Shown one piece after another: positions 52,575 through 61,226 of a DNA stretch of 64,000 bases. Location: positions 62,001-126,000 of the forward strand of contig NZ_JAIWYX010000007.1 in the NCBI RefSeq assembly GCF_020251205.1, in the 5' to 3' direction. The notes beneath the pieces are model-generated. The model was not told where the DNA came from, did no database searches, and saw only the letters and a program-made list of their open reading frames with translations. This DNA comes from Arthrobacter sp. M4 (lineage in GTDB: Bacteria > Actinomycetota > Actinomycetes > Actinomycetales > Micrococcaceae). Positions within the stretch are counted from its first letter, which is position 1. Every line of letters begins with the position of its first letter. The translations under genes and the position numbers were made by a program.

Positions 52575-54550
52575 CCCGAATGACATCCTCTACCCGCAGA
52601 ATGACCGTGGCCCAGGCCGTGGTCGAGTTCCTGTCCAAGCAGTACACCGTGGATTCGGTGGGTGGCACCGAGTATCGGGAGCGGCTGATCCCGGGGACGT
52701 TCGGTATTTTCGGGCACGGCAATGTTGCCGGCGTCGGCCAAGCGTTGAAGCAGTACCAGCAGCTGGATCCGTCCGTGATGCCTTATTACCAGGGCCGCAA
52801 CGAGCAGGCCCAAGTGCATCAGGCCGTGGGTTATGCCCGGCACACCCGCCGCCGGCAGACTTTCGCCATCAGCACCTCGATCGGCCCGGGGTCCAGCAAC
52901 CTGCTGACCGGTGCCGCTTTGGCGACCACCAACCGGCTGCCGGTGCTGCTGTTGCCGTCCGACACGTTCGCGACACGCGCGGCGGACCCGGTGCTGCAGC
53001 AGCTCGAGCTGCCGTACGCTTACGACATCACCGTCAATGACGCGTTCCGGCCGTTGTCCAAGTTCTTCGACCGGGTGACCCGCCCGGAGCAGCTCTTTTC
53101 GGCGTTCCACCATGGCCTGCGGGTCCTGACGGACCCTGCAGAGACCGGTGCGGTGACGATTTCGCTGCCGCAGGACGTGCAGGCCGAAGCGCTGGATGTT
53201 CCGGGGGAGTTCCTGGCCGAGCGTGAATGGCGGATCCGCCGCCCGGAGGCCGAGGATGAGGACATCCGCCGCGCCGCGGAGGCCATCCGGGCCGCCAAGC
53301 GGCCGCTGATCGTCGCCGGCGGCGGCGTGCTCTACGCCTTTGCGAACGAGGAACTCGCGAAATTCACCGAGGCGACCGGCATTCCGGTGGGCAACACGCA
53401 GGCGGGCGTCGGAGTGCTGCCGTGGGACTCGAAGTACTCGCTGGGCGCGATTGGCTCCACGGGCACGACGGCGGCCAACGCCCTGGCAGCGGAAGCCGAC
53501 CTCGTCATCGGGATCGGCACCCGCTACGAGGACTTCACCACCGCGTCCCGCACGGCGTTCCAGAACCCGGACGTGAAGTTCATCAACATCAACGTCGCCC
53601 CGATCGACGCGTACAAGCACGGAACTACACTCCCGATCGTGGCCGATGCCCGCAAGGCCCTGGTCAAGCTCAACACGGCTTTGGGCGGCTACCGCGCCGG
53701 CGCGGACCTGGAACAGCAGGTGGCGGCGGAGAAGAAGCGCTGGAACGCCATCGTGGACGAGGCATTCGACACCCGGCACACCCCGCTGCCGGCGCAGAAC
53801 GAGATCATCGGTGCCACCAACCGGGCCATGGACGCCCAGGACGTGGTCATCTGCGCCGCGGGTTCCCTGCCCGGTGACCTGCACAAGATGTGGCGCGTCC
53901 GCGACCCGTTCGGTTACCACGTCGAGTACGCGTACTCCTGCATGGGCTACGAGATCCCGGGCGGGCTGGGCGTGAAGCGCGCAACCCTGGATGAGGCCAA
54001 TCTGAAGGCCGCCGCAGGCGGCGACGACGGCAAGGTGCGCGACGTCGTCGTGATGGTGGGGGACGGCTCCTACCTGATGATGCACACCGAGCTGGTCACC
54101 GCCGTCGCCGAGGGCATCAAGCTGATCGTGGTGCTCATCCAGAACCACGGCTACGCCTCCATCGGCTCGCTGTCCGAATCGCTGGGCTCGCAGCGCTTCG
54201 GCACCCAGTACCGGGTCCTGGACAAGGACAAGCACAGCTTCGACGAGGGCGACAAGCTGCCGATCGACCTGGCCACCAACGCCGAGTCCCTCGGCGCTAA
54301 GGTCATCAGGATCGAACCGGGCGAGAAAGTAATCGCCGAACTCGAACAGGCTATCCGGGACGCCAAGGCCGCGCCGGAAGGCACCGGCCCGATCGTGATC
54401 CACGTCGAATCCGACCCGCTGCTGGACGCGCCGAGCTCCGAATCCTGGTGGGACGTGCCCGTCTCCCAGGTCGCCGAACTGGACTCCACTAAGCAGGCCT
54501 TCCAGACCTACATCGACCACAAGTCCCGCCAGCGCAAGCTGCTGGGCTGA
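52571..54550 (+). CDS. iolD: 3D-(3,5/4)-trihydroxycyclohexane-1,2-dione acylhydrolase (decyclizing)
   Basis: This 659-residue ThDP-dependent enzyme opens the ring of the diketo-inositol intermediate to 5-deoxyglucuronate. The acetolactate-synthase-like fold shows FGIFGHGNVAGVGQAL (ThDP-activating Glu region differs as in IolD), RNEQAQVHQAVGYAR, TSIGPGSSNLLTGAALATTN, and the cofactor motif VVVMVGDGSYLMMHTELV followed by NHGYASIGSLSESLGSQRFG. GTG 52571 overlaps the upstream stop; ATG 52580 is an alternative start. Confidence 0.96.
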   Translation: MTRMTSSTRRMTVAQAVVEFLSKQYTVDSVGGTEYRERLIPGTFGIFGHGNVAGVGQALKQYQQLDPSVMPYYQGRNEQAQVHQAVGYARHTRRRQTFAISTSIGPGSSNLLTGAALATTNRLPVLLLPSDTFATRAADPVLQQLELPYAYDITVNDAFRPLSKFFDRVTRPEQLFSAFHHGLRVLTDPAETGAVTISLPQDVQAEALDVPGEFLAEREWRIRRPEAEDEDIRRAAEAIRAAKRPLIVAGGGVLYAFANEELAKFTEATGIPVGNTQAGVGVLPWDSKYSLGAIGSTGTTAANALAAEADLVIGIGTRYEDFTTASRTAFQNPDVKFININVAPIDAYKHGTTLPIVADARKALVKLNTALGGYRAGADLEQQVAAEKKRWNAIVDEAFDTRHTPLPAQNEIIGATNRAMDAQDVVICAAGSLPGDLHKMWRVRDPFGYHVEYAYSCMGYEIPGGLGVKRATLDEANLKAAAGGDDGKVRDVVVMVGDGSYLMMHTELVTAVAEGIKLIVVLIQNHGYASIGSLSESLGSQRFGTQYRVLDKDKHSFDEGDKLPIDLATNAESLGAKVIRIEPGEKVIAELEQAIRDAKAAPEGTGPIVIHVESDPLLDAPSSESWWDVPVSQVAELDSTKQAFQTYIDHKSRQRKLLG

Positions 54551-54590
54551 CCTCCCGGGCAAACTTCAGCTACAGAGCAAGGAATCATAG

Positions 54591-56234
54591 ATGACAACGT
54601 CAACGTCGACTGCCACCACCACTATCAACCACTTCATCAACGGCGCAGAGACCCCCGGCGAGGGCGACCGCACCCAGCCCGTGTACAACCCGGCCACCGG
54701 GCAGGTCACCGGGGAGCTGCGCCTGGCCAACAGGTCAGACCTGGAAACCGCCGTTGCCGCGGCGAAGAAGGCCGCGGAGAAGTGGGGCGATATTTCCCTC
54801 GCCAAGCGCACCGCGGTGCTGTTTAAGTTCCGCGAGCTTGTCGCCGCGCACGTGGACGAGCTCGCCCAGCTGGTGACCGCCGAGCACGGCAAGGTCCTCT
54901 CCGATGCGAAGGGCGAGATCGGCCGCGGCCTGGAGGTCATCGAGTTCGCCTGCGGCATCCCGCAGCTGCTCAAGGGTGAATACTCCGACCAGGTCTCCAC
55001 CGGCATCGACGTGTTCTCCTTCCGCGAACCGCTGGGTGTGGTGGCGGGTATCACCCCGTTCAACTTCCCGGTGATGGTGCCGCTGTGGATGGCCCCGATG
55101 GCCATCGCCACGGGCAACGCGTTCATCCTCAAGCCCTCCGAGCGGGACCCCTCCCCGTCGCTGCTGCTGGCCAAACTCTGGAAGGACGCCGGCCTGCCGG
55201 ACGGTGTGTTCCAGGTCCTGCACGGGGACAAGGAAACCGTGGACGGTTTGCTGACCCACCCGGACGTGGACGGCATCTCCTTCGTCGGGTCCACGCCGAT
55301 CGCCAAGTACGTCCACGAGACCGCCACCAGGCACGGCAAGCGGGTCCAGGCCCTGGGCGGGGCGAAGAACCACGCGATCGTGCTGCCCGACGCCGACCTG
55401 GACAACGCCGCCGACCACCTGGCCGCCGCCGCGTTCGGTTCCGCGGGGCAGCGCTGCATGGCGATCTCGGTGGCCGTCGCCGTCGGGGACGCCGCCGAGC
55501 TGCTGGTGAAGAAGGTCGAAGAACGCGCCCTGGCCGTGAAGGTCAACAACGGCACCGTCCCCGGCGCGGAGATGGGCCCGGTCATCACCCCGGCCTCCAA
55601 GGACCGCATCCGGAAGATCGTCACCGACGCCGCCGAGTCCGGTGCCGCGCTGGTGGTGGACGGCCGCGACCTGGTGGTCCCCGGACACGAGGAAGGCTTC
55701 TGGGTAGGACCCACCGTCCTGGACCACGTGAAGACCGGAATGAGCGCCTACACCGAGGAAATCTTCGGCCCCGTCCTGGTCGTGGTCCGCGTGGACAGCC
55801 TGGAAGAGGGCATCAAGCTCATCAACGCCAACCCCTACGGCAACGGCACCGCGATCTTCACCTCCTCCGGCGCCGCGGCCCGGAAGTTCCAGCGCTCCGT
55901 CACCGTGGGCATGGTCGGCATCAACGTCCCGCTGCCCGTCCCGGTGGCCTACCACTCCTTCGGCGGCTGGAAGAACTCCCTCTTCGGCGACAAGCACATC
56001 TACGGCCCCGAAGGCGTCTCCTTCTACACCCGCGGCAAGGTCATCACCTCCCGCTGGCCCGAAACCCACCACGCCTCCGGCGCCTCCTACAACTTCCCCT
56101 CCCACGCCGACGACAGCCACGCCGTTCGCCACGACGGCATCGCCGAAGGACTCCCGGACGAACTGCACGGGGGAGAAGACACCGTTCCTGGACGCGCCGA
56201 CGACGAATCCGAAGGCCGAGGACGCCGCGACTAA
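54591..56234 (+). CDS. iolA: CoA-acylating methylmalonate-semialdehyde / malonate-semialdehyde dehydrogenase
   Basis: This 547-residue ALDH-superfamily enzyme makes acetyl-CoA from malonate semialdehyde (also propionyl-CoA from methylmalonate semialdehyde). The MmsA/IolA signature is clear: FREPLGVVAGITPFNFPVMV, FILKPSERDPS, catalytic Cys289 in GSAGQRCMAIS, and the IolA-type GTVPGAEMGPVITP. Family length is ~490-500; here ~45 extra residues follow SRWPETHH (SHADDSHAVRHDGIAEG ... DDESEGRGRRD), an acidic, presumably disordered tail. ATG follows AAGGAATCATAG. The gene is extremely rich in C-ending codons. Confidence 0.95.
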   Translation: MTTSTSTATTTINHFINGAETPGEGDRTQPVYNPATGQVTGELRLANRSDLETAVAAAKKAAEKWGDISLAKRTAVLFKFRELVAAHVDELAQLVTAEHGKVLSDAKGEIGRGLEVIEFACGIPQLLKGEYSDQVSTGIDVFSFREPLGVVAGITPFNFPVMVPLWMAPMAIATGNAFILKPSERDPSPSLLLAKLWKDAGLPDGVFQVLHGDKETVDGLLTHPDVDGISFVGSTPIAKYVHETATRHGKRVQALGGAKNHAIVLPDADLDNAADHLAAAAFGSAGQRCMAISVAVAVGDAAELLVKKVEERALAVKVNNGTVPGAEMGPVITPASKDRIRKIVTDAAESGAALVVDGRDLVVPGHEEGFWVGPTVLDHVKTGMSAYTEEIFGPVLVVVRVDSLEEGIKLINANPYGNGTAIFTSSGAAARKFQRSVTVGMVGINVPLPVPVAYHSFGGWKNSLFGDKHIYGPEGVSFYTRGKVITSRWPETHHASGASYNFPSHADDSHAVRHDGIAEGLPDELHGGEDTVPGRADDESEGRGRRD

Positions 56235-56297
56235 TCGCGGTCCAGCGGGCCAGGCAATCGACCCAGTGCACGTCGACAAGAGAAAGACAATGCTGTC

Positions 56298-57215
56298 ATG
56301 ACTGAAGTAGAGAACAAGCTGATCATCGGCACGGCCCCCGACTCCTGGGGCGTGTGGTTCGCTGACGACCCCAAACAGACGCCTTGGCAGCGCTTCCTCG
56401 ACGAAGTGGCCGAGTCCGGCTACAAGTGGATCGAGCTGGGCCCGTACGGCTACATGCCCACGGATCCTGCGCGGTTGGCCGAGGAACTGAAGCAGCGCGA
56501 CCTCAAGGTCTGCGCAGGTACCGTCTTCACCGCCTTCCACCGGGGTGCGGACCAGTACGACATTGCCTGGGAGCCGGCTCGCAAGGTGGCCGAACTGACG
56601 GCCGCAATGGGTGGCGAGCACATCGTGGTCATTCCGGCCATGTGGCGCGACGACGTCACTGGAGAGGCGCTGGAGAGCGGCCAGTTGAACGACCGTCAGT
56701 GGGCGGATCTTTTCGCTGGCCACAACCGCATGGGCAAGGTCCTCCTCGAGGACTTCGGCCTCAAGCAGCAGTTTCACTCGCACGCTGACTCGCATGTGGG
56801 CGCCCAGGAGGACATTGAAACGCTCCTGGCGTCCACGGACCCGCAGTACCTGAACCTCTGCCTGGACACGGGCCATGCGGAATACTGCGGCGCCTCGAGC
56901 CTCGAACTGATCAAGAACTACCCTGACCGGATTGGCTACCTGCACCTCAAGCAGATCAACCCAGAGGTGCTGAAGAAGGTCAACGAAGAAAACATGACGT
57001 GGGCCGCAGCCAACCTGGCCGGCGTCATGACCGAACCGCCAAGCGGCCTGCCGGACCTGCGTGCCGTCATCGAAGCCGTGGAAGGCCTGAACCGGCCGAT
57101 CTTCGGCATCGTGGAACAGGACATGTACCCGGTAGCGTTCGATGTGCCTATGCCCATCGCAAAGCGCACGCGCAACTACCTGCTCTCCTGCGGTTCCCGC
57201 ACCAGAGTTCAGTAA
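56298..57215 (+). CDS. iolE: Myo-inosose-2 dehydratase
   Basis: This 305-residue xylose-isomerase-like TIM barrel dehydrates 2-keto-myo-inositol. IolE features: GTAPDSWGVWFADDPKQTPW, SGYKWIELGPYGYMP, VCAGTVFTAFHRG, HSHADSHVG, CLDTGHAEYCG (metal ligands) and GYLHLKQINPEVL. Downstream of iolA by 63 bp, in the same direction; iolG follows at 47 bp. The Shine-Dalgarno is AGAGAAAG. Confidence 0.95.
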   Translation: MTEVENKLIIGTAPDSWGVWFADDPKQTPWQRFLDEVAESGYKWIELGPYGYMPTDPARLAEELKQRDLKVCAGTVFTAFHRGADQYDIAWEPARKVAELTAAMGGEHIVVIPAMWRDDVTGEALESGQLNDRQWADLFAGHNRMGKVLLEDFGLKQQFHSHADSHVGAQEDIETLLASTDPQYLNLCLDTGHAEYCGASSLELIKNYPDRIGYLHLKQINPEVLKKVNEENMTWAAANLAGVMTEPPSGLPDLRAVIEAVEGLNRPIFGIVEQDMYPVAFDVPMPIAKRTRNYLLSCGSRTRVQ

Positions 57216-57262
57216 CTCGGGCCCACTAGCCAAAGCCGAATTTTCAAAGGACAAAGAAGACC

Positions 57263-58276
57263 ATGACTGAAACACTCCGCGTTGCTGTCATCGGCGCCGG
57301 ACGTATGGGTGCCGACCACATCAAGCGGCTCCACACCCGCATCCACGGCGCTGAAGTTGCCGCCGTCGTCGATGTTGACCTGGCCCGCGCCCAGGCGGCT
57401 ATCGAGGGAATTGAAGGCGCCGTGGCGCTGGCAAGCGCCGAAGAAGCCCTCAACAACGGCGACGTGAACGCCGTGCTGATCGCCACCCCGGGTTTCCTGC
57501 ACGAAGAGATTCTGTACAAGGCCCTTGAGAAGGACATCCCGATCCTCTGCGAGAAGCCGCTGACGCCCGATGCCGAAAGCTCCTGGAAGGTAGTCCAGGC
57601 GGAGGTCGCACTGGGACGCAAGCGCATCCAGGTGGGCTTTATGCGCCGCTTCGACGCTGAATACGCATCGCTGGGTTCGGTCATTCGGGACCAAGAACTC
57701 GGTGAACTGCTGATGCTGCACCACCAGCACCGCAACCCAAGCACGCCGGCCGGCTTCACCAACGAGATGCTGATCAACGACTCGGTGGTACACGAATTCG
57801 ATGCCATCCGCTTCTTCACCGGTGAGGAAATCACGTCCGTCCAGGTCCGTCTGGGCAAGCCGACCAGGAACGCTCCCGAAGGCCAGCACGATCCGCAGCA
57901 CGTCCTGATCGAGACCGAATCCGGGGTCCTTGCCGACGTCGAGATCTACGTGAACGCCAAATTCGGCTACGAGGTGGCCACGCAGGCCAGCTTCGAGGAC
58001 GGAATCGTTAGCATCGGCGGCGACGGCGGTCCGTACGTCCGTTCGGCAGGCCGTTGGGGCGGAAAGGTCACTCCCGGCTTCGAGGAACGTTTCGGCGCGG
58101 CTTACGACGTGGAAGTCCAGGCATGGGTGGATGCTGCCCGTCGCGGCGAGATTGGCGGCCCGACCGCGTGGGACGGCTACGCCACCGCAGCCTGCTGCGA
58201 GGCCGGCGTCGAAGCCCAGAAGTCGGGCGAGAAGGTCAAGGTCCAGTTGAATTCCAAGCCGGAACTCTACGCCTAG
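57263..58276 (+). CDS. iolG: Inositol 2-dehydrogenase (Gfo/Idh/MocA family)
   Basis: This 337-residue NAD-dependent enzyme oxidises myo-inositol to 2-keto-inositol, the first step of the pathway. The N-terminal Rossmann fold has VIGAGRMGADHIKRL, then the family motif CEKPLTPD with the catalytic-type Lys, and QVGFMRRFDAEY, NDSVVHEFDAIRFFTGEE (catalytic His/Asp region). Substrate assignment rests on the operon position; related inositol isomers are possible. Shine-Dalgarno AAAGGACAAAG. Confidence 0.92.
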   Translation: MTETLRVAVIGAGRMGADHIKRLHTRIHGAEVAAVVDVDLARAQAAIEGIEGAVALASAEEALNNGDVNAVLIATPGFLHEEILYKALEKDIPILCEKPLTPDAESSWKVVQAEVALGRKRIQVGFMRRFDAEYASLGSVIRDQELGELLMLHHQHRNPSTPAGFTNEMLINDSVVHEFDAIRFFTGEEITSVQVRLGKPTRNAPEGQHDPQHVLIETESGVLADVEIYVNAKFGYEVATQASFEDGIVSIGGDGGPYVRSAGRWGGKVTPGFEERFGAAYDVEVQAWVDAARRGEIGGPTAWDGYATAACCEAGVEAQKSGEKVKVQLNSKPELYA

Positions 58277-58286
58277 GAGCCTCCAA

Positions 58287-59162
58287 ATGAAGATTGCCCT
58301 GGATCCCACACCGTTCCACCACAGCCACAGCCTCCTGGAATTTCCCCGCGTGGCTGCGGACCTCGGCTACAAATACCTGCAGATGACTCCGCATGCGGAC
58401 TTCATCCCGTTCTTCAACCACCCGAAAGCTGACGACGAGCTGGTCGGCCAGCTGAAGAAGGCATGCAAGGACGCCGACGTCGAGATTGCATCGGTGCTCC
58501 CTGTGCTGCGCTGGTCCGGGCCCGACGAGGATGCCCGCGAAGCTGCAGTCCGCTACTGGAAGCGTGCCATCCAGATCACCGTTGACCTCGGCGTGAAGAC
58601 CATGAACACCGAGTTCAGCGGTCGGCCGGAGAAGGCGGAGGAATCCGAGCGTGCCTTCTACCGCTCCATGGAGGAATTGCTGCCGATCATCGAGCGCGAA
58701 GGACTGGATGTCCTGATTGATCCGCACCCGGACGACTTCGTGGAAGACGGCCTGGCCGCGCTCCGTGTGATCCGCGGCGTGAACTCGCCCAACATCGGGA
58801 TGGTGTACGTTGCCTCGCACACCTACCACATGGGGAACAAGCCACTGGAAATCATGCGGGCTGCAGGCGACAAGCTGCGGCTGGTCCACGTTTCCGACAC
58901 GATGAACCACCACGCGTCCCATGGCCTGCGCTATATCACCAACCCGCCAGGCAATGCTGTCCGCGTGCATCAGCACCTCAAAATCGGCGACGGCGACGTC
59001 AACTGGGACGAATTCTTCGGCGGCCTGCATGAGATTGGCTTCCTGGACAAGGAGAACACCGTGATGGTCTCCAGCGTCTTCGCCGAGAATGAGAATAATG
59101 AAGAAGTCTCGCGGTACCAGCTGGAAACCATGAACCAATACATTCGTAAGGTTTCTGCATAA
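58287..59162 (+). CDS. IolH-like sugar isomerase/epimerase-family protein
   Basis: The protein has 291 residues and an AP-endonuclease-2/xylose-isomerase-like barrel: MKIALDPTPFHHSHSLLEFP, LGYKYLQMTPHADFIPFF, LVHVSDTMNHHASHGLRYI (metal ligands) and VHQHLKIGDGDVNWDEFFG. It resembles the IolH group, whose reaction is not established; it may isomerise inositol-derived intermediates. Last gene of the main operon, 10 bp after iolG, ended by a terminator. Confidence 0.85.
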   Translation: MKIALDPTPFHHSHSLLEFPRVAADLGYKYLQMTPHADFIPFFNHPKADDELVGQLKKACKDADVEIASVLPVLRWSGPDEDAREAAVRYWKRAIQITVDLGVKTMNTEFSGRPEKAEESERAFYRSMEELLPIIEREGLDVLIDPHPDDFVEDGLAALRVIRGVNSPNIGMVYVASHTYHMGNKPLEIMRAAGDKLRLVHVSDTMNHHASHGLRYITNPPGNAVRVHQHLKIGDGDVNWDEFFGGLHEIGFLDKENTVMVSSVFAENENNEEVSRYQLETMNQYIRKVSA

Positions 59163-59178
59163 CGCAACACCAGATAAT

Positions 59179-59240
59179 GGCCGGCGTCGGGCCCCTATTT
59201 CCCAAAAGAAATGTAGGGGCCCAACGTCGGCCGTTTTTTT
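59179..59240 (+). terminator. Rho-independent terminator of the iol operon
   Basis: A long hairpin with inner stem GGGCCCCTATTTC pairing with GAAATGTAGGGGCCC (one bulge) and outer GGCCGGCGTC/GACGTTGGCC-type pairing is followed by GTTTTTTT. Confidence 0.93.
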
Positions 59241-59321
59241 ACATTTGTTCCACCCGGTTTACATTCCGGCCATATCCCTGGGGTAGCGTCGCCTTACGAC
59301 AAACAACTGAATGGGGGCACT

Positions 59322-60203
59322 ATGCGCAAGGCAGTAATTCCGGTAGCGGGTCTTGGAACCCGGTTTCTCCCGGCCACCAAGGCCACTCCCAAGGAAATGC
59401 TGCCGGTGGTGGATAAACCCGCCATCCAATACGTAGTGGAAGAAGCTGTCAGGGCGGGCCTGCGCGACGTACTGATGATTACGGGACGGAACAAGCGTCC
59501 GCTCGAAGACCACTTTGACCGTGTGCCGTTTATCGAACAGACACTCGAAGCCAAGGGAGACCACCAGAAGCTCGCGGCGGTTCGGGAGGCTTCTTCCCTG
59601 GCAGACATCCACTTTGTGCGACAGGGCGACCCGAAAGGGCTGGGACACGCAGTGCTTCGGGCCCGCAGCCACGTGGGAGACGAACCGTTCGCTGTGCTGC
59701 TGGGCGACGACCTGATCCACGAGGAAGATGAAGTCCTCGCCACAATGACCCGCGTCCAGGAGGAGACGGGCGGCTCCGTCGTGGCGCTTATGGAAGTTTC
59801 ACCGGAGGAAATCAGCGCCTACGGCTGCGCCGACGTCGTTTCCGTAGGGTCGGGCGATTACGTGAAGGTCCAAGGGCTCGTGGAGAAGCCTGAGCCCGGG
59901 TCGGCGCCGTCCAATCTGGCAGTGATCGGCCGGTACGTGCTGCACCCAAGGATCTTCGACATCCTGGAGGACACGCCTCCGGGCCGGGGAGGGGAGATCC
60001 AACTTACCGACGCGCTACAGGAACTCGCGGCTTCGCAGGGCGAGGGTGCTGGCGTTTACGGCGTCATTTTCCGGGGACGGCGTTTCGATACGGGCGACAA
60101 GCTCAGCTACATCAAAGCCGTGATTACCATCGCCCTGGAACGGCCCGAGCTTGGCGACTCGCTACGCGACTGGCTGGACGATGTGAAAGCTCCCGCGCTG
60201 TAG
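59322..60203 (+). CDS. galU: UTP-glucose-1-phosphate uridylyltransferase
   Basis: The protein has 293 residues and makes UDP-glucose for wall glycopolymers and trehalose/glycogen metabolism. The GalU motifs are KAVIPVAGLGTRFLPATKAT, PKEMLPVVDKPAIQYVVEEA, FVRQGDPKGLGHAVLRA, LLGDDLIHEE, VQGLVEKPEPGSAPSNLAVI and GRRFDTGDKLSYIKAV. It lies between iolH and iolB but has terminators on both sides, so it is a transcriptionally separate housekeeping gene inside the inositol locus. Confidence 0.97.
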   Translation: MRKAVIPVAGLGTRFLPATKATPKEMLPVVDKPAIQYVVEEAVRAGLRDVLMITGRNKRPLEDHFDRVPFIEQTLEAKGDHQKLAAVREASSLADIHFVRQGDPKGLGHAVLRARSHVGDEPFAVLLGDDLIHEEDEVLATMTRVQEETGGSVVALMEVSPEEISAYGCADVVSVGSGDYVKVQGLVEKPEPGSAPSNLAVIGRYVLHPRIFDILEDTPPGRGGEIQLTDALQELAASQGEGAGVYGVIFRGRRFDTGDKLSYIKAVITIALERPELGDSLRDWLDDVKAPAL

Positions 60204-60224
60204 CCGCACGTTCGCGAAGCCGGC

Positions 60225-60260
60225 TAAAAAACTAGGCGGGCTCCGTTGGGGGAGCCCGCC
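60225..60260. terminator. Bidirectional terminator between galU and iolB
   Basis: GGCGGGCTCC-GTTGGG-GGAGCCCGCC is a perfect 10-bp stem. An AAAAAAC tract at its left gives a T-tract for the minus-strand iolB transcript. Confidence 0.88.
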
Positions 60261-60274
60261 CAGTCATTCGCTTT

Positions 60275-61168
60275 CTAGCCGGAGAACGGCAAGCGCGCGT
60301 CGATCTGCTGTGCGTCCCAGGACTGACGGACCCAGCCATGGTGAGGATCGTCGCTGATGAGCCACTCGCGGACAGGGCCCGGCCCCGCCATAACGTTCAA
60401 GTAGTACATGTCGTATCCTGGCGCAGCCATCGCGGGCCCGTGCCAGCCGTAGGGAACCAGCACAACGTCGCCGGTGCGGACTTCCGCGGCGACGTCAATG
60501 GGCCGCTCGTCTGAGGCGTAGACGCGTTGGTAACCGATCGCGTCCGCATCGGCCGGGGCACCCGATTCCTCCGCCACGCGTGTCTCGAAGTAGTAGATCT
60601 CCTCCAGCTGCGTCTCTCCGTCCTTCTCCTCATCGTGCTTGTGCGGCGGGTAGGACGACCAGTTCCCGGCCGGCGTCAGGACCTCGCACACGATGAAACG
60701 GTCTGCCTCCAGGGTGGCTGGGGTACCGAAGTTATGGACCTGTCGCGAGCAGTTGCCCGCGCCGCGCAGCTCCACAGGAGTTTCGGCCGCACTGACCAAG
60801 CGGGTTGGGTAGGCCTCCTTGGCCGGAGCCGTCGCGACGGCCACCCTACCGCCGTCGGCGGAGGAAATGGTGACGGCCTTTCCAACGCCGCTGTACAGGA
60901 CGTCGCTCGGCCCATGGAAAACGGACTGCCGTCCGGCAAGCTGGTGCTTGACGCCGTCGACCTCCACCGTGAAGGCGCCATTGAGCGGCACTACGATCCG
61001 CTCTTCGGTTGCTGCCGGGAGTTCGACGGCGGCGCCGGCACTTAGCGTGGCGACCTTCAGCCCCGTGTGGGCCCAGCCGTCAACGGCGAGCGCGGAGTCG
61101 GAGGTTCCGAGCGAGATGTCCCAGTCGCCGTCGGCTGCGGTTCCCAAGGGATAGACCCAATTGGCCAT
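60275..61168 (-). CDS. iolB: 5-deoxy-glucuronate isomerase
   Basis: This 297-residue bicupin converts 5-deoxyglucuronate to 2-deoxy-5-keto-gluconate, between IolD and IolC. It shows the first cupin (AAVELPAATEERIVVPLNGA), NWSSYPPHKHDEEKDGET (metal ligands His/Glu in PPHKHDE), LEEIYYFE, and DVVLVPYGWHGPAMAAPGYD (second metal His), ending with WLISDDPHHGWV. It is separated from the other iol genes by galU and is on the opposite strand, downstream of the GntR gene by 52 bp, so probably cotranscribed with the regulator. Confidence 0.95.
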   Translation of the reverse strand: MANWVYPLGTAADGDWDISLGTSDSALAVDGWAHTGLKVATLSAGAAVELPAATEERIVVPLNGAFTVEVDGVKHQLAGRQSVFHGPSDVLYSGVGKAVTISSADGGRVAVATAPAKEAYPTRLVSAAETPVELRGAGNCSRQVHNFGTPATLEADRFIVCEVLTPAGNWSSYPPHKHDEEKDGETQLEEIYYFETRVAEESGAPADADAIGYQRVYASDERPIDVAAEVRTGDVVLVPYGWHGPAMAAPGYDMYYLNVMAGPGPVREWLISDDPHHGWVRQSWDAQQIDARLPFSG

Positions 61169-61185
61169 AAGTGCTTATTCCTTAC

Positions 61186-61226
61186 TGTTTAGCGACTGTT
61201 TAGCGCTATTTCCCTATTGTTTAGCG
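61186..61226. repeat. Three copies of TGTTTAGCG between the GntR gene and iolB
   Basis: TGTTTAGCG occurs at 61186-61194, 61197-61205 and 61218-61226; the last contains the GntR-gene stop codon. The spacings (11 and 21 bp) approximate one and two helical turns. Confidence 0.6.

Noticed and set aside
52451..57275. Long minus-strand frames (703 and 846 codons) across iolD and iolA-iolE
   Set aside because: Same explanation: extreme GC-skewed codon use on the real strand removes stop codons on the other. They cross gene boundaries and resemble no protein family.
61186..61226. TGTTTAGCG repeats as the GntR operator
   Set aside because: They lie inside the predicted regulator-iolB transcript and overlap a stop codon, and the motif is absent from the iolC and tautomerase promoters. 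GTTTG-N4-GACATA is a better candidate.
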